DNA from: Planctomycetota bacterium
Lineage (GTDB): Bacteria; Planctomycetota; Phycisphaerae; SM23-33
NCBI GenBank assembly: GCA_009908915.1
Contig: JAAAOJ010000034.1
Location: 37,900-101,899 of the forward strand
DNA: 64,000 nt
Reading direction: 5' to 3'
Of the stretch, positions 1-7,843 are shown in pieces. Both the position numbers and the translations under genes were made by a program. The first letter of the stretch is position 1; every line of letters begins with the position of its first letter. The notes under the pieces are model-generated. The model ran no database searches. It was given only the letters and a program-made list of their open reading frames with translations, and was not told the DNA's origin.

Positions 1-25
1 TGAAACGCCGGGAAGGACAGTGGGC

Positions 26-637
26 ATGTCGATTGAGATATGGCGAGAGACGTGTTGGTGCGTGGCCCTGACGGTACTGGCGGTGGCAGGGATGATGATG
101 GTCGGCGGCTGCGGCGAGGATTCCCAGCGGATCGACGTCGATAGCGAGGACCTCTCGCTGACAGCCGGCGTCAGCAGCAAGGATTTCCGAACCGTCTGCT
201 ACCAGATGAGTCAGTCCCTTATCCGTCTGCCGCAGATTCAGAAGGCTCACACGCCTCCCAAGATCGCTTTCACCAAGGTGACCAACAACAGTGACGAGTT
301 GCTGGACACCGACGACTTCCTCTACAAGATGCGCACCGAACTCATCAAGAACTCACAGGGCAAGATGCTGTTCCTGGATCGCGATATGACCAAACAGCTC
401 ATGGACGAGCAGATGCTCAAGGATGCCGGCGAGCGCACCGGCCACGGCGGCACGCTCATGGGGGCCGACTATTTCCTCGCCGGGCGCATCGAGAGCATTC
501 GCCACGCACGAGGCCGCGAGACCACCAACTACATGCGGTTCAGCTTTCGCCTGACGCAGGCATCGACCGGGGCCATCGTCTGGGAAGACGACTACGAGAT
601 GAAGACGTATCACAAGTCCGGCGTCTACGACCGCTAG
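26..637 (+). CDS. LpoB-like outer-membrane lipoprotein (penicillin-binding protein activator family)
   Basis: A 203-aa lipoprotein. A hydrophobic N-terminal segment ends in a lipobox (VGGC, Cys29), so it should be exported and lipidated. The mature part matches the LpoB pattern: a strand with KIAFTKVTN near residue 85, a 'LFLDRDMT' segment, 'ADYFLAGRI', and a closing 'FSFRLTQASTGAIVWED' strand. In enterobacteria LpoB activates the peptidoglycan synthase PBP1b from the outer membrane; a similar role here is inference. ATG at 26 is preferred over an in-frame GTG at 20 because AAGGA at 13-17 is well spaced from it. Its TAG stop (635-637) overlaps the left end of a dispersed inverted-repeat element. 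Two further lipoprotein genes downstream belong to families that accompany LpoB in proteobacteria. Confidence 0.75.
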   Translation: MSIEIWRETCWCVALTVLAVAGMMMVGGCGEDSQRIDVDSEDLSLTAGVSSKDFRTVCYQMSQSLIRLPQIQKAHTPPKIAFTKVTNNSDELLDTDDFLYKMRTELIKNSQGKMLFLDRDMTKQLMDEQMLKDAGERTGHGGTLMGADYFLAGRIESIRHARGRETTNYMRFSFRLTQASTGAIVWEDDYEMKTYHKSGVYDR

Positions 638-834
638 CCGTCCGTTTCAACATGGATCGCGCCGCGAGCATCACGAAGCGGAAACATGGGCGAATTGCGA
701 AATCGCTAAATTGATACATTGACAAATTGGTTAATCAGTTGATTGGTTGTTCGCAAGAAGACCGGGGTTTCGGGACGACGGCGCGCAGGCAAAGGGCCCG
801 ACCGCAGCAGCGACAGCTTTCCAAACGGGCTGCT
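636..834. repeat. Dispersed inverted-repeat element, copy A (about 199 bp)
   Basis: The left end reads AGCCGTCCGTTTC and the right end CAAACGGGCTGCT, which are imperfect inverted repeats. The dinucleotide TA lies at each outer edge (635-636 and 834-835), as for a mariner/IS630-type TA target duplication. The interior carries the GCGCAGGCAAAG block also found in copies at 34780 and 35684, plus an AT-rich stretch at 700-750. No transposase is encoded. The TA and first G form the stop codon of the upstream lipoprotein gene, and TAG recurs just beyond the right end, as expected if the element entered a TAG stop. Confidence 0.65.
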
Positions 835-905
835 AGTACTAGCGGGCGTTGCGGTATTCTGATTGTGGAGTGTGGGCTGCAAAAAGGCCTGACGGAGAGA
901 CGACG

Positions 906-2312
906 ATGAAAGCGAACCTGCGGACCTCTTGTGTATTCGGGCTGACGGTTGCGGCGTGTATCACGGTGGGCTGCAAGCCCGAGCCGGTGACCACGACGTG
1001 GCAGAATCCACTGGATACCATCGAGAAGAATGTGGTGCCGGATCCGGACGACGTCAACTACGTGCTCACGCGGATGGAATTTGCGCGGGCTGCCGTGCGG
1101 CTGGGATGCCCGATGCGGGCCGAGCCGAAGCTCCTGGAAGCCTACGAGCAGCTTGACGTTGATCGGGAGAACACCGCCGCCGCGCTGTCCAGCGAGAAGT
1201 ACAAGTACTACAAGGGCGAGACGTATGAGCGGGCGATGCTCTGCATGTACCTCGGCCTGATCCGCTACAACGAGGGCAAGTACAACGATGCCCGCATCCT
1301 CTTTAGCCGCGCCTTGACGGAAGATCAGAAAGCCGTCGTCGAGGAAGACACGCCGAGCATCATCGGCGAGGACTTCGCCCTGGCGTATTACTGGCTCAGC
1401 CGTGCTTACGCCAAGCTCAGCCAGGCCGACAACGCGCGTATCGCCCTGCGGAAGGCCAACGTCGTCACGCCGCGCGGCAGGGACGGCGAAAAGGAATTGG
1501 CCAAGGACCGCAAGGAAGCGATGAAGGCCCTTGCAACGCGAATCGAGGGCGAGACCTGGGCCTGGGAGACCTTCCACAACCAGGAGAAGAAGCCGAAACT
1601 CTATGTCGCCGACGCGGTCAACCTTGCCGTCGCCTGCGAGCAACCATGCGATCCGTCGGCCCCGCTCGCCGATGCCGCCGAGGTAAATCCGGTGGAGACG
1701 TTTGCGGCGTCGCGCGATGAGTTCTTCACGCCGGAGGTCCAGTCGCAGGCGAACCTTGTCCTGACCATTGAGCTGGGCGCCTGTCCGTACAAGTACCTTG
1801 CCGGCTCGCAGAACGAACGTACCGAAATCGACCGCCACACCATTCGGCCGCATACCGTCCGGGTCTACATGGATGGGCATCCCGCGGGCGAAGCCGTTGA
1901 GTTGCTGGAATTGTGGGACCAGGCCGCCACGCAGGATCGCATCGGCGAGAAAGACGCCGCCCAGACCGGCAAGGCGATTGCCAAGGGCATCCTGAAACAG
2001 GTGCCGCTGATCGGCGGCGCAGCCGGTTACTGGGATGTCTCCGGTGACGCCCGCTATTGGACCAGTCTGCCCGGTCGCGTCTTTGTCCACGTGTCGAAGC
2101 TGACGCCCGGCCCGCATACCGCCCGTCTGAAGATGTTCGACATCAACGGCAAGCCCCTGCCACGATGGACGAGCACGTCTTACGGCATCGTAGCCCCTGC
2201 CAAGGGCGAAAACGTTGTGCTGCTGAACCCACGCTACGATGTCGACAACACCTTGCCGCCCGAACTCGTCGCCAAAGCGATGGACGAAGGCGCCAAACCG
2301 ATCGAGGAGTAG
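906..2312 (+). CDS. TPR-type lipoprotein (COG3014-like)
   Basis: A 468-aa protein with a signal peptide ending in a lipobox (TVGC, Cys23). Residues 40-200 look like helical tetratricopeptide repeats ('EFARAAVRLGCP', 'GETYERAMLCMYLGLIRY', 'FALAYYWLSRAYAKLS'). The C-terminal half is beta-rich with glycine turns. Start ATG 906 follows a GGAGAG motif. This arrangement resembles COG3014 lipoproteins that sit next to LpoB and YcfL in gammaproteobacteria. The neighbouring genes fit that family context, so a shared role in envelope or peptidoglycan maintenance is likely but not shown. The family assignment rests on remembered architecture and gene order. Confidence 0.6.
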   Translation: MKANLRTSCVFGLTVAACITVGCKPEPVTTTWQNPLDTIEKNVVPDPDDVNYVLTRMEFARAAVRLGCPMRAEPKLLEAYEQLDVDRENTAAALSSEKYKYYKGETYERAMLCMYLGLIRYNEGKYNDARILFSRALTEDQKAVVEEDTPSIIGEDFALAYYWLSRAYAKLSQADNARIALRKANVVTPRGRDGEKELAKDRKEAMKALATRIEGETWAWETFHNQEKKPKLYVADAVNLAVACEQPCDPSAPLADAAEVNPVETFAASRDEFFTPEVQSQANLVLTIELGACPYKYLAGSQNERTEIDRHTIRPHTVRVYMDGHPAGEAVELLELWDQAATQDRIGEKDAAQTGKAIAKGILKQVPLIGGAAGYWDVSGDARYWTSLPGRVFVHVSKLTPGPHTARLKMFDINGKPLPRWTSTSYGIVAPAKGENVVLLNPRYDVDNTLPPELVAKAMDEGAKPIEE

Positions 2313-2345
2313 AACCGCGTCACTGACCCAGGGTATAGCCGTCTA

Positions 2346-2396
2346 ACAGTCCGTTTAGAAATGGATCGCAGCAGCGACGGCTTTCTAAGCGGGCTG
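2346..2396. repeat. Dispersed inverted-repeat element, copy B (short, hairpin only)
   Basis: CAGTCCGTTTAGAAA is followed by ATGGATCGC, a 4-base spacer, then GCGACGGCTTTCTAAGCGGGCTG. The two arms are inverted repeats and the interior present in longer copies is missing. It would fold into one long hairpin between two lipoprotein genes, so it might also act as a terminator or processing site. Confidence 0.6.
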
Positions 2397-2411
2397 ACAA
2401 GGAGCGTTGCC

Positions 2412-2825
2412 GTGAATCGTCTATGTCTTGTGATCCTTCTTGTGCTGCTGGTATCTCTGCCGGCCGTGGTCGGCTGCGATGAGAAACCCAAGGTCCAGGC
2501 CTCGTCCATGGCCGCCGGCGGCGTCAAGCCCTCGCCGATCCGCATGCTGGACCATGCCGACAGGAAGGTGACGGTCGTCCGCCACGTGACCCGACGCATC
2601 GACGGCGATCTGCTGCAGCTCCGCACGCAGTTCCGCAGCCGTGACAAAAATGGCACGTGGATCGACATCCAGGTCGCCTGGAAAGATGCCGACGGCTTTG
2701 AGCTGTACAGAACCCCCTGGGCGGCGCTGCACGTATCCGCCGGTGTCGTGACCGACCACGACATCGCCAGCATGCGATCCGACGTCGATACCTATGAATT
2801 CCGCATCCGCCCGCAGGGCCAATGA
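2412..2825 (+). CDS. YcfL-like lipoprotein (DUF1425)
   Basis: A 137-aa lipoprotein starting at GTG 2412; this start gives a compact signal peptide with lipobox VVGC (Cys22). An upstream in-frame ATG at 2361 lies inside the repeat element and is less likely. The mature domain has the YcfL-type immunoglobulin-like pattern: a strand 'QLRTQFRSRDKN', then 'IQVAWKDADGFEL', and a closing 'YEFRIRPQ'. In E. coli ycfL lies next to lpoB, and the same pairing occurs here with one gene between them. Its molecular function is not known; a partner role to the LpoB-like protein is inferred from synteny. Confidence 0.65.
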   Translation: MNRLCLVILLVLLVSLPAVVGCDEKPKVQASSMAAGGVKPSPIRMLDHADRKVTVVRHVTRRIDGDLLQLRTQFRSRDKNGTWIDIQVAWKDADGFELYRTPWAALHVSAGVVTDHDIASMRSDVDTYEFRIRPQGQ

Positions 2826-2867
2826 GTTTCGTCGATTTTTTCTTTTCGTGCGAAAGGAACAAAGCCC

Positions 2868-3332
2868 ATGACCCGCACCTGTCTTAGAGCCGTCGTTTGT
2901 TCCATCGGTTTGGCGGCCATCCTGATGACCGGTTGCCAGGCTCACAAGCCTTTGCCCTACGTCCCCAAGGATGCCACCGCTCCGCCGGTGCTGGTCTGCC
3001 ACGATGCCATCGGCCACGCTGAGGGCAACAAGCCGTGGATCCTCGGCGGGAACTGTTGCTGCACACCGACGCGGGAGAACTACGACGCTCACATCGCTGC
3101 CGGGACCCTTGAGGAGTCGATGACCTACGAGGACTACCTGCAACTTTATAAGGAGATGGGTGTGGCGACGGATCTTGATCATACCGGTTGCGGAAATCTG
3201 TGTGAGCAGGGCCCGCACGTGGTACTCGGCGGATCGTGCATGGCTACCCCCACGCCCGGTACGCGCATGTACGAGCAGGTGACCTACGGCCCGCACGAAG
3301 ACCTGATGGCGCCCAAGCCGGTCAAGAAGTAG
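2868..3332 (+). CDS. Cysteine-rich lipoprotein of unknown function
   Basis: A 154-aa protein with a signal peptide and lipobox (MTGC, Cys23). The mature part has a CCC cluster within 'GGNCCCTPT' and a related later segment 'GGSCMATPTPGT'; these look like two copies of a 'LGG-C-TPT' motif about 60 residues apart. A CGNLC motif lies between them. Paired cysteines suggest disulfides or metal binding outside the cytoplasm. It is last in the lipoprotein cluster, 42 bp after the YcfL-like gene, with a good GAAAGGA ribosome site. I do not recognise the family. Confidence 0.6.
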   Translation: MTRTCLRAVVCSIGLAAILMTGCQAHKPLPYVPKDATAPPVLVCHDAIGHAEGNKPWILGGNCCCTPTRENYDAHIAAGTLEESMTYEDYLQLYKEMGVATDLDHTGCGNLCEQGPHVVLGGSCMATPTPGTRMYEQVTYGPHEDLMAPKPVKK

Positions 3333-3526
3333 CGGCGAGACAGTGGCGGCGACATTCATCGGGTCTGCTGATAACTGATTGCACTGATGGCGTGGAAAAT
3401 AGTGGCGGTTTTCCTTGAACTGCCGCGAGCGTTTGGGGAACATACGCGCGGATCGGCCGGCCCGTCCGGTAAAAGCCCGCGGAGATTCGCTCCGTGACGT
3501 GACGGTCCGATGAAGGGTGCAAACTC

Positions 3527-5401
3527 ATGAAGATGTCCAAGGCCATTCGAGGCCTGGGTCCGAGGCGGTCGTCAATGCCTTCCGCCGATGGTAGCGAAGA
3601 GCCCTGCGGTGACGAATTTGAAGTTACGCATTATCGAAGCCGAGACATATGGCAGCGGCTGAAACCGTTCCTAGGCGCGCATCGCAATCGGCTGATTCTC
3701 TCCGCCCTGATGCTGACGGTGACGGGTGTCTGCCTCGCGCTGATGCCCCTGCCGTTCAAATACATCATCGATACGGCCATTCCCGAGAAGTCCATGTCGC
3801 TGGTGATCGCGACGGCCGGCATATTCCTGCTGGCCATGGCGATGCGCATTATCTTCTTCTACATCGCATGGGGCTGGCTGGTATGGATCAGCGAGGATGT
3901 GGTCTTCCGTATTAGGCAGATGGGTTTTCGGCACATCCAGGGGCTGTGTCTGCGGTTTCACTCCGCCAATCCGAGCGGCTCGCTCTACAACCGCGTGTTC
4001 GAGAAATCCATCAACGACATGGCCCTGTTTTTCCGGCAGAGCTTCCCGCTGATGATGTGCTACGGCATCGGACTGGTCGTGTCGGTGGCGGCATGCCTGT
4101 GGCTTTCGCCGCCAATGACGGGGGTAATTCTGATCGGGTCGGTCGGGTACGTAGCCATTGCGAGATACGTCGGCAAGATCATGTGGCAGAAAAAGGCCGA
4201 TGCCCTGTCCAGCCACAACATCATCGCCGGATTCATCATGGATCGGCTCAGAGGAGTGAAGACCATCCAGGCCTTTGCCATGGAAGATCGCGTTCAGGAG
4301 GAATTCGACGGCAGTGTCTGGCCGATGCAGGTCAAATACGTCCATGCCGCCTTGGCGGCCAGGAAGTTGTCCCTCGGTACCGAATACCTCAGCTATGCGG
4401 TGCGGTCGGCGGTCTGGATCGTCGGGGCGTACATCGTGATGGGGTGGGACATGAAAGTCGGCGTGCTGGTAGCCTTCGTGCAGTACCAGACCCAACTGAC
4501 ACACATCATGAGCCACGCGTCGAATATGTACGGGCAGTTCTCCGCGGCGCGGGCCGGTTTCGATCAGGTCCAGACGCTGATGGACATCGACTCCAGCGTC
4601 AAGGATCACCCCGAGGCGACCATGCCGGATCGCGTCGAAGGACGGCTGGATTTTGACGACGTGACATTCCGGTACGAAGACGAGGACGTGTTGCAGGATG
4701 TGAGCTTCAAAGCCGAGCCGGGCAAGATGATTGCCCTGGTGGGTCCCAGCGGCTCGGGTAAGAGTACCATTGCCAACCTGCTTCTGCGGTTCTACGACCC
4801 GCAGGGCGGGCGCGTGGAACTGGACGGTCGGGACATCCGCGAACTGCCCTTGCGACAATACCGGGGGCTGTTTGGTGTGGTCTTGCAGGACCCGTTTCTG
4901 TTCAACTGTTCGATTGCCGAGAATCTTCGCTACGCCCAGCCTGACGCCACCGACCAAGAGGTCCGCCAGGCGCTGAACCAGGCCCGTGCACTGGACTTCG
5001 TGAAGGACATGCGCCACGGCATACACACGAAGATCGGCGAGTTCGGCGGAAAGCTTTCCGGCGGGCAGCGCCAGCGGATAGCCATTGCCCGCTGCATGTT
5101 GCAGAACCCGCGGTTCATGATCCTGGACGAGGCCACGGCCGCCCTCGACAATGAATCCGAAGAGGCCATCCAGCGCAGCTTGGATGACCTCTTCGAGGGT
5201 CGCACATCATTTGTCATCGCTCATCGCCTGAGCACGATCCGCGGGGCGGATCGCATTCTCGTGGTCGACCAGGGCCGCATCGTTGAAGACGGGAGCTACA
5301 AGGAACTGGTCCGGCAGAAAGGCCTGTTCTACAAACTGCACACCATCGCCACGTCGACCAGCACGCGCCAGATCAAGCTCTCCGATGCGGGCTTCGCGTA
5401 G
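3527..5401 (+). CDS. ABC transporter, fused permease and ATPase (MsbA-like exporter)
   Basis: A 624-aa half-transporter of the exporter type. Residues about 55-340 carry the six-helix transmembrane domain. The C-terminal nucleotide-binding domain has Walker A GPSGSGKST near 405, signature LSGGQRQR near 508, Walker B FMILDEATAALD near 529 and the H-loop histidine in IAHRLSTIR near 564. It should work as a homodimer in the inner membrane, exporting lipids, drugs or peptides; the substrate cannot be read from the sequence. ATG 3527 follows GAAGGG. A 194-bp gap separates it from the lipoprotein genes. It converges with the next gene, leaving 34 bp between stops. Confidence 0.88.
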   Translation: MKMSKAIRGLGPRRSSMPSADGSEEPCGDEFEVTHYRSRDIWQRLKPFLGAHRNRLILSALMLTVTGVCLALMPLPFKYIIDTAIPEKSMSLVIATAGIFLLAMAMRIIFFYIAWGWLVWISEDVVFRIRQMGFRHIQGLCLRFHSANPSGSLYNRVFEKSINDMALFFRQSFPLMMCYGIGLVVSVAACLWLSPPMTGVILIGSVGYVAIARYVGKIMWQKKADALSSHNIIAGFIMDRLRGVKTIQAFAMEDRVQEEFDGSVWPMQVKYVHAALAARKLSLGTEYLSYAVRSAVWIVGAYIVMGWDMKVGVLVAFVQYQTQLTHIMSHASNMYGQFSAARAGFDQVQTLMDIDSSVKDHPEATMPDRVEGRLDFDDVTFRYEDEDVLQDVSFKAEPGKMIALVGPSGSGKSTIANLLLRFYDPQGGRVELDGRDIRELPLRQYRGLFGVVLQDPFLFNCSIAENLRYAQPDATDQEVRQALNQARALDFVKDMRHGIHTKIGEFGGKLSGGQRQRIAIARCMLQNPRFMILDEATAALDNESEEAIQRSLDDLFEGRTSFVIAHRLSTIRGADRILVVDQGRIVEDGSYKELVRQKGLFYKLHTIATSTSTRQIKLSDAGFA

Positions 5402-5435
5402 GCGAGCTGAATTGCCGACTTAACGAACCAACGAA

Positions 5436-6932
5436 TTAGCAGTTTGCGGCAATTTCTGGCGCGTTGGACGTGTGTCGGAAGCGATTGCCATAGGCCAGCA
5501 GGACCGCGACATTCATGCCCGCCAGGAAGATGCTGCCGGCGATCAGGCCGAGCGGCGCCGGTTCGAGGACGTCGGCGATGGTAATCGAGCCCGCCTGGGC
5601 GCGCAGCGCAATGTCGACGCCGAGGACGACGAAGATCTGCAGTACCCAGAACCACCCGATCAGCTTGGCGTACCGTTGCAGCAACATATACCCGCCCCCC
5701 GTCAACGTCAGCAGGGCGGCATTAAGCGCCAGCATGCTCATCGGCCGATAGTCCAGCACGCCACGCAGGTAGGGGTAGCTTTCAATCGGCAGCGTGCCGG
5801 AGCGGATCAGCGCCAGAACCACCACGACCGCGCCGATCAGTACGCCCACCAGGACCATCCATCCGCCGAGCAGCCGCAGCGGCAGCGGGGCGCACGTGCG
5901 TTTGGTCTTTGTCTGGATCACCTTGACGGATGATCCGGCCGCCGGTGCAGGTTGCGTCGATGTCGGCTCGGGTGCCGGGCAAGGGCCTTTATCCGTCGGC
6001 ATGCCGGGGATGAACACGCCGGCCTCCGATTCGCGCGTCTCCTGCTGGTGCGACGGGCCGGCGGGGGTGTCGTCGGCTTCGTCAAGGCCGGGACTCATCA
6101 CGCGGTGCGTGTCGTTCTCAGAGGCAACCGGTTGCGGCGCGGGCGACTCGTCGGCCGCTTGCTCGGCGTCCATTCCCGGGATGAATACGGTATGGTCGCC
6201 GTCGGGCGGGGGCGCCTGCTGCGCGTTGAGGGTGGCGGCAGCCTCGGCCGCGGGCTCGGCCGGGATGTCCTCAGGGGCATCGCCGGTGATGTTGGACATA
6301 TCGATCTGCTGGACGATATCCTCTTCGCTGACCTCGGCGTCTTCCTCGTCGGCTTCTGCTTCCTGGGGTCCGATGGCGTAGGCGGCGACGTCGGCATTGT
6401 CCTCTTCGCTGACCTCGCCCTCGGCGGCCTTGGCGTGGTCGAGAATCCCCCAGTCGGGCTGCGTCTGGACCGGTGAGGGCGGGGGCATGGCCCCGGCGGG
6501 CTTTTGCGGCGGCGAGGGCGGAGGCATGGTCGCCTCCTGTGACTCAGCCGTCGCAGTCGGTGCGTCGGCCTCTTCATCGAGTTCGTCTTCAGCGCTGGGG
6601 GCTTCGCCGAAGACGCCAAGATCGATCTCCGGTTCGTCGTCAGCCTGCTGCTCGACGGGCGGTGCGGGTGCCTCGACCGTTGGTGGGGCCGGGGCCCCCG
6701 GCTCGGGCGCAGCGGGCGGGGCCGGAGCCTTCGGTTCGGGCGCAGCCGGTGGAGTGGGTATCTCCGGTTCGCCCGAGGCGGGCGGCGCGGGTCTCGCTGC
6801 TTCGGGGGCCTCGTCGGGCGGCGCGGGTACGACGACATTGGCGGCGCAGCGGGGACAGTCCTCGGTCTCGCCGACCAGGCAGTTGGGGCTCTCCATCGAT
6901 TCGCCGCATCGGGGGCAGGTGTAATGAATCAT
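5436..6932 (-). CDS. Zinc-ribbon, Pro/acid-rich membrane protein
   Basis: A 498-aa protein in three parts. It opens with a two-knuckle zinc ribbon (CPRC at 6-9 and 26-29). Residues 35-340 are disordered, first Pro/Ala repeats and then acidic stretches. Within this part a short motif recurs three times: VFIPGMD, VMSPGLD and VFIPGMP. The last 150 residues hold about four hydrophobic helices ending near 'VAVLLAYGNRF'. The architecture suggests a membrane protein with a long cytoplasmic tail that binds metal or a partner. Similar zinc-ribbon-plus-membrane proteins are common in Planctomycetes, but I know no function for this one. Confidence 0.65.
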   Translation of the reverse strand: MIHYTCPRCGESMESPNCLVGETEDCPRCAANVVVPAPPDEAPEAARPAPPASGEPEIPTPPAAPEPKAPAPPAAPEPGAPAPPTVEAPAPPVEQQADDEPEIDLGVFGEAPSAEDELDEEADAPTATAESQEATMPPPSPPQKPAGAMPPPSPVQTQPDWGILDHAKAAEGEVSEEDNADVAAYAIGPQEAEADEEDAEVSEEDIVQQIDMSNITGDAPEDIPAEPAAEAAATLNAQQAPPPDGDHTVFIPGMDAEQAADESPAPQPVASENDTHRVMSPGLDEADDTPAGPSHQQETRESEAGVFIPGMPTDKGPCPAPEPTSTQPAPAAGSSVKVIQTKTKRTCAPLPLRLLGGWMVLVGVLIGAVVVVLALIRSGTLPIESYPYLRGVLDYRPMSMLALNAALLTLTGGGYMLLQRYAKLIGWFWVLQIFVVLGVDIALRAQAGSITIADVLEPAPLGLIAGSIFLAGMNVAVLLAYGNRFRHTSNAPEIAANC

Positions 6933-7037
6933 GAATGTTGCGTTCCGGCAGGCCGCAATCCGGTCGACAAAGCCGCCCCACTGCGTCGGTAGGTCCAGCC
7001 GGCCTGTTTATCTCTACGTATGCGTCAGTCAACCATC

Positions 7038-7424
7038 TCACAAACACCAGTCGTCATCGTCCCACAGTCCGTCCGTGCCCGGCTCGTCGCTGTCGATTTC
7101 GTCGAGCTGATCGAACAGATCGCACGCCTCGCAGTCCGGGTTGCTGCAATCCCCGCACAGGTCGTCATCGTCATCGCAGTCAACCCAGCCCTCACCGTCG
7201 ATCGGCAGAATGTCGAACGCATAGCCAGCGCCGCTGCAGTCGGGATAGGGGCAACGCCAGAAACCGGCATCGCTGTCCGGCGCCGCTTCCCAGAGGATCA
7301 ACTCGCTGGAGTACTCCCGTCCGCAATGCATGCAGTGGACGGCGACGGCTTCGGCCGGTGGCCGGAAACAGTCCTCAAGGGCCTCGCGCGGCAGATCGGG
7401 TCGCAGGTTATTCAGCATGACCAT
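7038..7424 (-). CDS. Small acidic protein with paired cysteines
   Basis: A 128-aa protein with CMHC near residue 31, CPYPDC near 58 and a dense C-terminal cluster CGDCSNPDCEAC inside a strongly acidic region (runs of Asp). The spaced CxxC pairs point to one or two zinc-binding knuckles; the acidic C-terminus resembles a protein-protein docking tail. The start is ATG 7424, with an alternative in-frame ATG at 7418. It lies on the same strand and about 105 bp upstream of the zinc-ribbon membrane protein gene, so the two may be co-expressed. The family is not recognised. Confidence 0.5.
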   Translation of the reverse strand: MVMLNNLRPDLPREALEDCFRPPAEAVAVHCMHCGREYSSELILWEAAPDSDAGFWRCPYPDCSGAGYAFDILPIDGEGWVDCDDDDDLCGDCSNPDCEACDLFDQLDEIDSDEPGTDGLWDDDDWCL

Positions 7425-7843
7425 GCGTCGTGCTCCGGTCGTGAGGGGACAAGCGTTTCCTCAGACTGCCAGCCTACCCGCCAGAACAGTATCGTTCAAT
7501 GCCTCATTGACGAAAAACCGTCGATCGTCTCTCCGGCACGTTCGGTTGCCAGCAGCGGCGTTCGCCGGGCAGTGGTGACGCGACAGAGGTCCGCCGCAGA
7601 TCGACAATATCGACTGGAAAAACTCGCGAATCCGCGAAACTATCGCCTTTTGCGGCGGTTTCACCTACGGTAGGCACTTCAATTTCGGGAACTTCTGTGT
7701 CTCCCAAGCGACCAAGGTCGCAAAGCACGTCGCTTCTGAATCGCAGTTCCGTCCAGCGGCAGCTATGATAGCACCTGCCCGGCAGACCGGCGTTTCGGGG
7801 GGCGGACCGGCATGTTCTGTGGGAGTTTGAGAGGTCGCAGCGA
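7425..7843. other. Divergent intergenic region, 419 bp
   Basis: No supportable gene. It should carry the promoters of the minus-strand Cys-pair gene and of the long plus-strand cluster. A TATGAT hexamer at 7764-7769 is a possible -10 box for the plus strand, without a convincing -35. A 6-bp inverted repeat, GCGACC-AA-GGTCGC, lies at 7708-7721. Confidence 0.4.

Noticed and set aside
5410..5454. Inverted repeat AATTGCCG / CGGCAATT as a terminator between convergent genes
   Set aside because: The loop is about 29 bp and there is no T run; too weak to call.
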